Positions 1 to 5,168 of a DNA stretch of 5,168 nucleotides are shown in pieces. This stretch comes from an uncultured Planctomycetaceae bacterium (GTDB lineage Bacteria; Planctomycetota; Planctomycetia; Pirellulales; JACPPG01). The notes beneath the pieces were generated by a model. It ran no database searches. It worked only from the letters and a program-made list of their open reading frames with translations, and was not told the origin of the DNA. The stretch lies in contig CAMFLN010000318.1 of NCBI GenBank assembly GCA_945957305.1, forward strand, positions 1 through 5,168, read 5' to 3'. The position numbers and the translations under genes are program-made. Position 1 is the first letter of the stretch. Every line of letters begins with the position of its first letter.

Positions 1-263
1 TGCAGCGCGTCCTCGCGATAGCAATAGTTGTAAGTGGTTTCCAAACCACCCACGATGCCGCACAAGATACCGGCGCCGATCCAATACATGACGGCGCCTG
101 CCAGATCGTCGGCCGGCGCCAGTCGGGGCGCCAAGCCCGCCGCGACAAAACCTGCAAGACCGGAGAAAGCGACCGGCACCGAGCGAAATCCCCGATAGAT
201 TTCTCCCTTTGCCAGCTGCGCATGAATCTCCGAGATTTGCGACAACGCTTCGTTGTATTCCAT
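1..263 (-). CDS. Small membrane protein of unknown function, N-terminal part (3' end outside window)
   Basis: The reverse strand reads from an ATG at 263 through 87 complete codons and leaves the window still open, so the C-terminus is missing. The protein begins MEYNEALSQISEIHAQLAKG, a soluble, probably helical stretch, followed by EIYRGFRSVPVAFSG. Two hydrophobic segments follow, at about residues 27-43 and 57-78, separated by a short RLAPADD loop, and the visible part ends in a charged YCYREDAL. An SD-like GAGG lies 6 nt before the ATG (270-273 on the plus strand), and a candidate sigma70 promoter sits just upstream, which supports this start. I do not recognise a named family. The layout resembles short uncharacterised membrane proteins from Planctomycetes and Acidobacteria, but that is an impression, not a match. 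It is divergent from the glycosyltransferase gene. I am fairly sure it is coding and claim no function. Confidence 0.75.
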   Translation of the reverse strand, partial: MEYNEALSQISEIHAQLAKGEIYRGFRSVPVAFSGLAGFVAAGLAPRLAPADDLAGAVMYWIGAGILCGIVGGLETTYNYCYREDAL

Positions 264-302
264 CGACGGCCTCGAAGATTGGATGCCGACCAGGCGCCGC
301 TC

Positions 303-331
303 ACTTTACAATGCAAAGTCGCGTGAGTCAA
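303..331 (-). promoter_or_regulatory. Candidate sigma70 promoter for the leftward membrane-protein gene
   Basis: On the minus strand a TTGACT box (326-331, 5 of 6 matches to TTGACA) is followed after exactly 17 nt by TAAAGT (303-308, 4 of 6 matches to TATAAT). Transcription would start near 296, giving a leader of about 33 nt before the ATG at 263. Box quality, spacing and position fit, but no experimental support is available and planctomycete promoters are poorly defined. Confidence 0.4.
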
Positions 332-405
332 GCGATTTGTCCGCGCGCGGAAATCACGATTTACGCCAGATGCTGTACAGCGGCGATAAACCTGCCTCGC
401 TTGAC
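327..405. repeat. 9-bp perfect inverted repeat embracing both divergent -35 boxes
   Basis: GTCAAGCGA at 327-335 is the exact reverse complement of TCGCTTGAC at 397-405, with 61 nt between the arms. Each arm contains most of one candidate -35 hexamer plus four bases upstream of it, so both divergent promoters read TCGCTTGAC followed by T or A. The arms are too far apart for a compact hairpin. A shared binding site for a sigma factor or regulator at each promoter is more plausible. Chance is not excluded: about 0.1 such 9-mer pairs are expected in 200 bp of random sequence. Confidence 0.35.
334..355. promoter_or_regulatory. Operator-like imperfect palindrome between divergent promoters
   Basis: The core CCGCGCGCGG (341-350) is a perfect palindrome. 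It is flanked by GATTT (334-338) on the left and its complement AAATC (351-355) on the right, with two unpaired bases (GT, 339-340) on the left side only. It lies between the two divergent -35 boxes, where a dimeric repressor or activator could touch both promoters. The GC-rich core could arise by chance in this genome; the added AT-rich flanking pairs make that somewhat less likely. No regulator is identified. Confidence 0.25.
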
Positions 406-429
406 AGCCAATCGGACGGGAGCCACGAT
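401..429 (+). promoter_or_regulatory. Candidate sigma70 promoter for the glycosyltransferase gene
   Basis: A perfect TTGACA at 401-406 is followed after 17 nt by CACGAT (424-429), which matches the -10 consensus at only 3 of 6 positions, including the A at position 2 and the final AT. Transcription would begin near 436, upstream of both possible starts of the glycosyltransferase (TTG 465 and ATG 486). The -35 is excellent and the -10 weak, as in promoters that need an activator or are simply weak. Confidence 0.3.
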
Positions 430-485
430 GCAAAACTCTGTTCGAAGATGCCACGTGGGGCTCCTTGCGGCCGACGATCGACGAA

Positions 486-1985
486 ATGACTGATCCCGAA
501 TCACCGCAACCGCCGCCACACACCGGCACAACAGCCACAAATCCTGCCCTTGTCTCCTCAGCCTCCACGGCCGCGATTTGGCTCGGCAGAATCGTGGCCC
601 TCGCCGCTTCGGTCAGGGTCTGGGCCGCGCTCGACGAGCTATGGCTCGACGAGATCTGGACCTTGGCCGTTTTCGCGCGCAAAGTCCGCTCTCCGCTCGA
701 TATTTTTACGTTCCACCACGACAACAACCATTACTTCATCACGTTCTGGATGTATCTGGTGGGGACCGAGGTGTATTCGTCGCTGGTGTATCGCCTGCCC
801 TCACTGCTAGCCGGCATCGGCACCGTAGCGCTGGCCGCCGCGGCGGCGAATCGCTGGGGCCGGCCGGCCATGGTGTTCGCCGCACTTTTGACCGGCGGGT
901 CACACTTCTTGATCTATTTTTCCGCGCAAGCGCGCGGCTACGCCTTGGCGGGTTTCTTTGCGCTGGCGGCGTTTCTGGCGATGGATCGTTATCTGGCCAC
1001 GCGCAGCCGCCGGGCCAATATCCTCTTCGCCGCCTGCATCTGCGGCGGAATTCTATCGCACCTGACGTTTATCGAGTTCTTCTTTGCCGCCATCATCTGG
1101 TCGACGGTTGTGTGCTTTGGTTACGCACGCTCTACGTGGCAGGCGGTCGCTGATCTGGCCTCGCTTCACCTCGCGCCGATGTTGTTTTTCGGCGTTCTGT
1201 ACCTCGTCGACCTGCGTGCTCTGGCGAACAGCCCTGACTCTTTCGTGCTGTCAGATGTCCTGATCCATACGGCCAGCCTAGCCGTGGGAAGCGCAGATTT
1301 ACCCCCGGCAGGGCTCGTGCTGAGCGCCTTGGTGGCGTTTGTGGTGGGTGGCGCGGCGATTTATCAGCTCTCGCGCGAAGAGCCGGACCTATGGATCTTC
1401 TTTGCTGCGATCATTTTTTTTGTCCCGGCGCTGATGATCAGCGTCCTGCGTCCCAGCGTGCTGTACGAGCGTTTCTTTTACATCAACATCTTGTTCTTTT
1501 TGCTGGCGGCCAGTTTTTTGCTCAGCCGGCTGTGGCAGGCTCGGGGGAACCGTCAGATCGTTGCGGCCATCGCGACCACGGCGTTTCTCGTCGGCAATGC
1601 GAGTCACGTCTATACCGTGATATCACTAGGGCGAGCTCATCATCTGCAGGCGCTCGAATACATTGCCCAAAACTCACAGGACGAGGACGTGCAAATCGCC
1701 GACTCGACCACGCACTTTCGCAACGACTTGTACGTAAAGTTCTATAGCCCGCTCTTGCCGCCAGACCGGCACTATGCCGCGGAAAAGCTCTCCGCCGAGG
1801 CGCAGCACGCGCCGGAATGGATCTTGGTCGAAGACATCCCCGCTCCGCCGCCGACTCTGTCGATCGAAGGAAAGACGGAGCGTTATGATTTGTCCCGAAC
1901 GTTTCCGACCGCGACGCTCGAAGCGCCCTCGACACTTTCGCTTTATCACCGCGCCGCGCCAGCGGCGGAGCAGTCGACGAAGTAA
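486..1985 (+). CDS. Glycosyltransferase family 39 (ArnT/PMT-like, GT-C fold) integral membrane protein
   Basis: This 499-residue polytopic protein looks like a GT39-type transferase, a family that moves a sugar from a polyprenyl-phosphate carrier to an acceptor on the outer face of the cytoplasmic membrane. After a Pro/Thr-rich cytoplasmic N-terminus, a first membrane helix (about 31-47) leads into the first external loop, whose ELWLDEIWTL carries the hallmark Asp-Glu pair (D55-E56). An HHDNNHY stretch follows at 77-83, where the family usually has a His/Pro-rich motif, then SAQARGYAL at 146-154, a typical GT39 helix motif. Hydrophobic segments continue to about residue 378, and a soluble tail of about 120 residues follows. 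Sugar donor and acceptor cannot be read from the sequence. An in-frame TTG at 465 would add 7 residues and has a weak GGGG at 457-460; stops at 387 and 402 limit further extension. I chose the ATG, although no clear SD precedes it. It converges with the hydrolase-like gene. Confidence 0.9.
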   Translation: MTDPESPQPPPHTGTTATNPALVSSASTAAIWLGRIVALAASVRVWAALDELWLDEIWTLAVFARKVRSPLDIFTFHHDNNHYFITFWMYLVGTEVYSSLVYRLPSLLAGIGTVALAAAAANRWGRPAMVFAALLTGGSHFLIYFSAQARGYALAGFFALAAFLAMDRYLATRSRRANILFAACICGGILSHLTFIEFFFAAIIWSTVVCFGYARSTWQAVADLASLHLAPMLFFGVLYLVDLRALANSPDSFVLSDVLIHTASLAVGSADLPPAGLVLSALVAFVVGGAAIYQLSREEPDLWIFFAAIIFFVPALMISVLRPSVLYERFFYINILFFLLAASFLLSRLWQARGNRQIVAAIATTAFLVGNASHVYTVISLGRAHHLQALEYIAQNSQDEDVQIADSTTHFRNDLYVKFYSPLLPPDRHYAAEKLSAEAQHAPEWILVEDIPAPPPTLSIEGKTERYDLSRTFPTATLEAPSTLSLYHRAAPAAEQSTK

Positions 1986-1995
1986 CGCAGCGAGG

Positions 1996-3474
1996 TCACT
2001 GATCTTTCGCGGCACGGCCACGATGGTGTAAACCGCGCCGATGGCCCGAGCGTCGCTTCACTGTCAACAGCGACACTAGCCCCAGCAATGCGAGCAGGCC
2101 GGCGCCTGGCTCCGGAACACCCACTACGTGAACGTCGGTGGTGAACTTGTACGGGGCTATGCCCCCGCTGGCAAAGGTCAGCTCGACGAAGTAAGCCGTC
2201 CACCCCTGCTGCGGGTGTGCCAGGTTCACGATGTAATTGCCGCCGCCCAGATCCGTCAAGGACGTGCTGGTGTAGGCGGCGCCGATCGTCTGCAGGCGGA
2301 AGTCGCGGGCGTTAGCATTTGTCGCTTGCCACAGTTTTACGTCGACTGGCGCTGTATCCGAGTGCACGTGCAGTGCGCCTTGCGCATCGACAAACCAACT
2401 GAATTGCGGCAGTGGCTTATTGTGCAGGATCGCGTCGTAGAAGGCTTGCACGCTGAGCGCGGCGTCAGAGTTCGACAGCGAGTGGTCTGTGTTGGGGACA
2501 TAGCGCAAGTATTTGGTCCCCTGCAAGTCGTTAAAATAGAACTGCGAGGAATCGGGAACGAAGAATTGATCCCCGGTCGAATTGACGAGAAACTTGGGCA
2601 TCGTCAGCCGATCCAGGTACGAATACGGGTCGACAATCTTCATCAAGTCATTCATCTGCGGCGTGTCGAACCAATTCATGATGCCGGCGTTGACGTAATC
2701 CTGCACCGCAGGAGCGTAGAAGCCATACACGTCATGATGGTGCTCGAAGGACTTCTGCACATTCAGCGTATCGATGACCGCTGGTACGATGGCAGCGACG
2801 CGAGAGTCGGCCGCGGCCGTGAGCCAGGTCGTCCAGCCTCGCTTCGAGGCTCCGCCGACAACGAAATCGTCGATATTCCACGAGCCGCCCGCGGCGGAAC
2901 TTTCAAAGGCTTGCACCGCATCCATGGCGCGGACCGCGCTTTTGGTCATCGGCAACTGCGCGGGCCAGGTCGGGTCGCCGGTGTTCAAATACTGCTCCCA
3001 CGAATACGCAATGATGCCATCCTCCGAGCGCGGCGGCTGACCGGCGAACGTCAACGGCTCATTGGGCACTTCGGATAATTGAATCACGACCGACTGCGTC
3101 GACTGGGCCAAGGCGACAAGGGTCGGGTCCGCCGAACCTGGCACGGCTCCGCCATTACTGCCACCATCGATCCATAAGAGCGCGCGATGACTGGTCACGA
3201 CCGAGGGACGGATGACCGTCACGTAATGTTGCCAAGCGGTGCGATCGACTTCGGCCGGCGTGCGCCACGTCTGGCTGGTCATGTTCAGCACATCGGCCGT
3301 ATAGCCAGGTCCGCTGATCGTCTTTACGTCACTCCATGAGAAGCTGGGATCGGGCGCGGCGATGTAATCGTCGAGCGCCGTCGCGGGGTCGGCCATGGCC
3401 GTCGCGGGCGCCGAACCTTGCGCGACAGCGACCAGTAAAAGAACGAGTGAGAACGCGCGCTGCGAATTAGTCAT
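1996..3474 (-). CDS. PhoPQ-activated pathogenicity-related (PqaA-family) secreted protein with PEP-CTERM anchor
   Basis: The 492-residue product matches the PhoPQ-activated pathogenicity-related family (Pfam PF10142, named for Salmonella PqaA), alpha/beta-hydrolase-like exported proteins whose substrate is unknown. A signal peptide covers residues 1-28 (hydrophobic FSLVLLLVAVA, probable cleavage after ATAMA). The core holds LLWIDGGSNGG near 99-109, the nucleophile-elbow-like GGASKRGWTTW (207-217, Ser210), NSTGDQFFVPDSSQFYFND (298-316, Asp302) and YVPNTDHSLS (325-334, His331). Ser210, Asp302 and His331 could form a catalytic triad; this is inferred from motif spacing. The C-terminus is a PEP-CTERM signal: VPEP (453-456), a hydrophobic helix (about 457-472) and KRR (473-475). 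This predicts processing by an exosortase and delivery to the cell surface or matrix. An Arg/His-rich tail of about 17 further residues is longer than usual. The start is supported by AAGGA 6 nt upstream. Identity is secure; enzymatic activity is not. Confidence 0.93.
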   Translation of the reverse strand: MTNSQRAFSLVLLLVAVAQGSAPATAMADPATALDDYIAAPDPSFSWSDVKTISGPGYTADVLNMTSQTWRTPAEVDRTAWQHYVTVIRPSVVTSHRALLWIDGGSNGGAVPGSADPTLVALAQSTQSVVIQLSEVPNEPLTFAGQPPRSEDGIIAYSWEQYLNTGDPTWPAQLPMTKSAVRAMDAVQAFESSAAGGSWNIDDFVVGGASKRGWTTWLTAAADSRVAAIVPAVIDTLNVQKSFEHHHDVYGFYAPAVQDYVNAGIMNWFDTPQMNDLMKIVDPYSYLDRLTMPKFLVNSTGDQFFVPDSSQFYFNDLQGTKYLRYVPNTDHSLSNSDAALSVQAFYDAILHNKPLPQFSWFVDAQGALHVHSDTAPVDVKLWQATNANARDFRLQTIGAAYTSTSLTDLGGGNYIVNLAHPQQGWTAYFVELTFASGGIAPYKFTTDVHVVGVPEPGAGLLALLGLVSLLTVKRRSGHRRGLHHRGRAAKDQ

Positions 3475-3480
3475 TAAAAT

Positions 3481-3485
3481 TCCTT
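3481..3485 (-). promoter_or_regulatory. Shine-Dalgarno site of the PqaA-family gene
   Basis: AAGGA on the minus strand lies 6 nt before the ATG at 3474, separated from it by an AT-rich spacer (3475-3480). It is the only strong SD in the window and fixes the start of this gene. No convincing -10/-35 pair or sigma54-type (GG-N10-GC) site was found by eye in the 200 bp upstream. Confidence 0.7.
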
Positions 3486-4072
3486 GAATCGTGAGATTGG
3501 CAAGCCTGCCGCTCGCTCAGAACCAAGTCGCCACCGGCCCCTGTATTTCCTGGCGGTCGAGCGTGCAGCGATCTGGGGATTCTTCGAGCAGGGCAATCTT
3601 GCAGGACGCCTGTTAGCACGGCGTATGAGGACGCGCCACACTTGGAGGAGAGGCGGCTGCCACAATCAATGACCGCGACGCATTGCGCAAAGAAACCTAG
3701 GACATCCGGCAGCAATTCCGGCGCTTAGATCGAAGCTGCACAAGCGACTCCTACTTCGTTCCAGAAGGCATGTAGCCCGATTGCCAAACGCGGCAAGCGG
3801 TTTACGTAACATCAACGAAGCACTGGAAGTGCAGTCAGTAGCAGCCTCGTGGCGCGATGTCACATGAGAGAGATTAAGAACTGCTGTGCGACCGACATTA
3901 AAGCAAGGTTGCAGGAGCTATTCAAGAATAATTACCGGGTGCATCGCGAAGGGTGTCCATGCGAGGCGCGAACCGTCCGCCCCTGGTAACGGTCTGGTCG
4001 AAGGGGCGGTCGCGGCCTAGGATCAAGCACATTGCTGCCACATAACAGCAGGAAAGCACCACAACTGGCGAA
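3486..4072. other. Intergenic region of about 590 bp with no convincing gene
   Basis: Open frames here are short (at most about 80-90 codons), occur on both strands at once, mostly need TTG starts or lack an SD, and give no recognisable protein. Base composition looks lower in GC than the flanking genes. Visible small structures are TTGCC/GGCAA with a 6-nt loop (3781-3796), GCACT/AGTGC with a 3-nt loop (3820-3832) and the stronger hairpin at 3977-4009. None is followed by a T-run, so no intrinsic terminator is supported. The region must hold the promoters of the two divergent flanking genes, but I could not identify clear boxes. A decayed gene or an unrecognised dispersed element remains possible. 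Confidence 0.5.
3977..4009. repeat. GC-rich hairpin upstream of the MFS gene
   Basis: CCGCCCCT (3977-3984) and AGGGGCGG (4002-4009) are perfect 8-bp complements around a 17-nt loop. Outside them, CGCG at 3967-3970 could pair with CGCG at 4011-4014 across an unequal internal bulge. No T-run follows on either strand, so it is not a classical intrinsic terminator. It ends 143 bp before the MFS start and could form in the 5' leader of that mRNA or act as a DNA site. Confidence 0.4.
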
Positions 4073-4156
4073 ATGCCATTCCCAGAATTCCATTTCCCCG
4101 ACATGACAGATGAAATTGCCGCTGGTACGGGCGGCGGGTTCAGGCCCGGGCCATGA
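4073..4156 (+). CDS. Possible 27-codon leader ORF overlapping the MFS start (ATGA)
   Basis: An ATG at 4073 opens a frame of 27 codons beginning MPFPEFHFPDMTDEIAAG, with a glycine-rich C-terminus ending in FRPGP. Its TGA (4154-4156) overlaps the ATG of the MFS gene (4153-4155) in an ATGA arrangement, the usual geometry for translational coupling. A second in-frame ATG at 4103 would give 17 codons. There is no good SD before either ATG; an AGGAAAG at 4050-4056 is too distant. The peptide matches nothing I know and has no membrane segment or signal peptide. It may be a leader peptide, the end of an older gene, or chance. Confidence is low. Confidence 0.2.
   Translation: MPFPEFHFPDMTDEIAAGTGGGFRPGP
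4143..4152. repeat. Perfect 10-bp palindrome abutting the MFS start codon
   Basis: GGCCCGGGCC is a complete palindrome ending at the base before the ATG at 4153. It occupies the position where an SD would sit, leaving only a weak AGG (4142-4144). It could be an operator or could mask initiation, but palindromic GC runs are common by chance in GC-rich DNA. Confidence 0.3.
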
Positions 4157-5168
4157 CCGCGAATCCTGCCGCCCCGCCTGATGCCCCCGTCGCAAACGAA
4201 CATGATCCCTATGCGGCGCTGCGCGAACGAGACTTTCGACTCTTTTTATCCGGTAACTTCCTGTGGGTGCTGGGCTTCAAGATGCAGACGGTCGCCGTCG
4301 GCTATGAAGTGTTTCAACGCACTGGGTCGGCGCTCGCCTTAGGTTTTGTCGGGTTGGTGCAGATCGTGCCGGTGCTGGCACTGGCACTCATCGCCGGACA
4401 CGTGGCTGACCGTTTCGATCGGCGAAAGATCATCCTGGCGACGCTGGCCGTTACGGTCGTCGCCTCGGCCGGACTGGCTTTGGTGTCACTTGGAGGTTCC
4501 GAGGTCTGGGCGATCTACTCGCTCGTGGCACTGACCGGCGTTGCGCGTGGTTTCTCGCAGCCGGCGCGGGCGTCGCTCCTACCACAGATCGTATCGCGGG
4601 CGGGATTTACCAATGCCATCACCTGGAGCACCGGGGCTTTCCAGTTGGCGTTCGTACTTGGCCCTGCGCTCGGGGGATTATTGATCGCGGCGTTCGCCGG
4701 CGGCACGTCGGCGGTCTACGTCTGTCACGCGGCGGCGGCAGCGATCTTTTTTGGCCTGTTGAGCCTCGTTCGTTCGCGCCCCGTCACGGCGAGCAGCGAA
4801 GGCTTGTCACTCGCTTCGCTCGCCGCGGGGGCCAAATTCGTCTGGTCACAAAAGGTTATGCTCGGCGCGCTGACGCTGGACTTGTTTGCGGTCCTGTTGG
4901 GCGGAGCGATTGCCCTGCTCCCGATTTTCGCGTCGGACGAAATCCTCGGAGTCGGCCCGACCGGCCTGGGCTGGATGGAAGCGGCCCCCGCCCTGGGCGC
5001 GGTGATCATGACCTTGATCATGGCTCACCGTCCGCCGATGGAACGCGCCGGCCGCACGATGCTGCTGTCGGTCGCAGGCTTTGGCGTGGCGACGATCATT
5101 TTCGGACTGTCGCGGTGGTTTCCCCTGTCGATCGCGATGCTGTTTTTGACCGGCGCCCTGGATAATAT
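4153..5168 (+). CDS. EntS-like major facilitator superfamily exporter, N-terminal part (3' end outside window)
   Basis: From the ATG at 4153, 338 codons run open to the window edge. The protein resembles the enterobactin exporter EntS/MFS_3 branch of the major facilitator superfamily: proton-driven efflux proteins with 12 membrane helices, usually about 400-450 residues. After a Pro/Ala-rich cytoplasmic start, ALRERDFRLFLSGNFLWVLG (22-41) leads into helix 1. The MFS motif A loop between helices 2 and 3 is AGHVADRFDRRK (81-92), with Asp86 and the Arg pair. ARGFSQPARASLLPQIV (131-147) and AFQLAFVLGPALGGLL (162-177) are further family signatures. Helices 7-9 follow a cytoplasmic linker near 208-235, with GVGPTGLGWMEAAPALGA at 266-283. 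About ten helices are in the window; the rest lie beyond. An in-frame stop at 4111 and no other upstream ATG fix the start. The substrate is unknown: siderophore or drug export is only the family precedent, and no siderophore genes are in view. Confidence 0.93.
   Translation, partial: MTANPAAPPDAPVANEHDPYAALRERDFRLFLSGNFLWVLGFKMQTVAVGYEVFQRTGSALALGFVGLVQIVPVLALALIAGHVADRFDRRKIILATLAVTVVASAGLALVSLGGSEVWAIYSLVALTGVARGFSQPARASLLPQIVSRAGFTNAITWSTGAFQLAFVLGPALGGLLIAAFAGGTSAVYVCHAAAAAIFFGLLSLVRSRPVTASSEGLSLASLAAGAKFVWSQKVMLGALTLDLFAVLLGGAIALLPIFASDEILGVGPTGLGWMEAAPALGAVIMTLIMAHRPPMERAGRTMLLSVAGFGVATIIFGLSRWFPLSIAMLFLTGALDN

Noticed and set aside
209..493. Plus-strand frame of 94 codons across the divergent intergenic region
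   Set aside because: It overlaps the membrane-protein gene in antisense and the GT39 start out of frame, and the composition is Arg/Ala/Cys-rich with no domain.
578..1153. Open frame of 191 codons on the plus strand inside the GT39 gene
   Set aside because: It is an out-of-frame shadow; the product is Arg/Gly/His-rich, whereas the chosen frame shows membrane helices and GT39 motifs.
1522..1935. Minus-strand open frame of 137 codons opposite the GT39 C-terminus
   Set aside because: It is Arg/Ser/Ala-rich with no domain and is explained by codon bias of the opposite strand.
2128..3078. Long open frame (316 codons) on the plus strand
   Set aside because: It lies wholly antisense to the PqaA-family gene, which has clear family motifs, a signal peptide and an SD. 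The antisense product is Arg/Val-rich with no recognisable domain, as expected from the complement of GC-biased codons.
3467..3715. Minus-strand frame of 82 codons ending just inside the PqaA-family start, a possible coupled upstream gene
   Set aside because: It starts at TTG without an SD, shows no fold or family, and the downstream gene has its own good SD. A second minus-strand frame is open over the same DNA, which points to chance.
3475..3720. Possible sigma54 (RpoN) site upstream of the PEP-CTERM gene, as known for some exosortase-linked genes
   Set aside because: I found no TGGCAC-type GG with a correctly spaced GC element by eye.
3781..3832. Two small hairpins (TTGCC/GGCAA and GCACT/AGTGC) considered as terminators or recombination sites
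   Set aside because: The stems are only 5 bp, no T-run follows, and no flanking repeats were seen. They are within chance expectation.
3922..4203. Minus-strand frames of 87 and 93 codons between the PqaA-family and MFS genes, one with a short hydrophobic run (VVVLSCCYVAAMCLIL)
   Set aside because: They overlap the MFS 5' end in antisense, lack an SD, and the rest is Arg/Pro/Gly-rich. Kept only as part of the possible module finding.

Overview
The window is a GC-rich bacterial chromosomal segment with four protein genes, two of them cut by the window edges. The best guess for the source is a planctomycete (Planctomycetota, possibly the Pirellulales group). This rests on a PhoPQ-activated pathogenicity-related (PqaA-type) secreted protein carrying a PEP-CTERM sorting signal, the style of the EntS-like MFS exporter and GT39 protein, and weak Shine-Dalgarno sites. 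It is an inference from protein style; Verrucomicrobia or Acidobacteria are not excluded.

Layout: (1) 1-263, minus strand: the N-terminal 87 residues of a small unrecognised membrane protein. (2) 264-485: a divergent intergenic region with one candidate promoter facing each way. The two -35 boxes lie in the arms of a 9-bp perfect inverted repeat (TCGCTTGAC / GTCAAGCGA), and an operator-like palindrome lies between them. (3) 486-1985, plus strand: a GT-C fold glycosyltransferase of family 39 (ArnT/PMT-like), possibly starting at TTG 465. (4) 1996-3474, minus strand: the PqaA-family alpha/beta-hydrolase-like protein with signal peptide and PEP-CTERM anchor, convergent with the glycosyltransferase and only 10 bp from it. 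(5) 3475-4152: about 680 bp with no convincing gene. It contains a GC-rich 8-bp hairpin and, just before the next gene, a short open frame that ends in an ATGA overlap with that gene's start. (6) 4153 to the end, plus strand: the first 338 residues of an EntS-type major facilitator transporter.

The genes alternate in strand, so this is not an operon and no shared pathway is evident. A loose cell-envelope theme exists: lipid-linked sugar transfer, a surface-sorted hydrolase-like protein, an exporter and a small membrane protein. No CRISPR array, tRNA, rRNA, insertion sequence or recognisable defence system is visible. The points most worth a second look are the symmetric divergent promoter region, the PEP-CTERM form of PqaA, and the structured leader region before the MFS gene.
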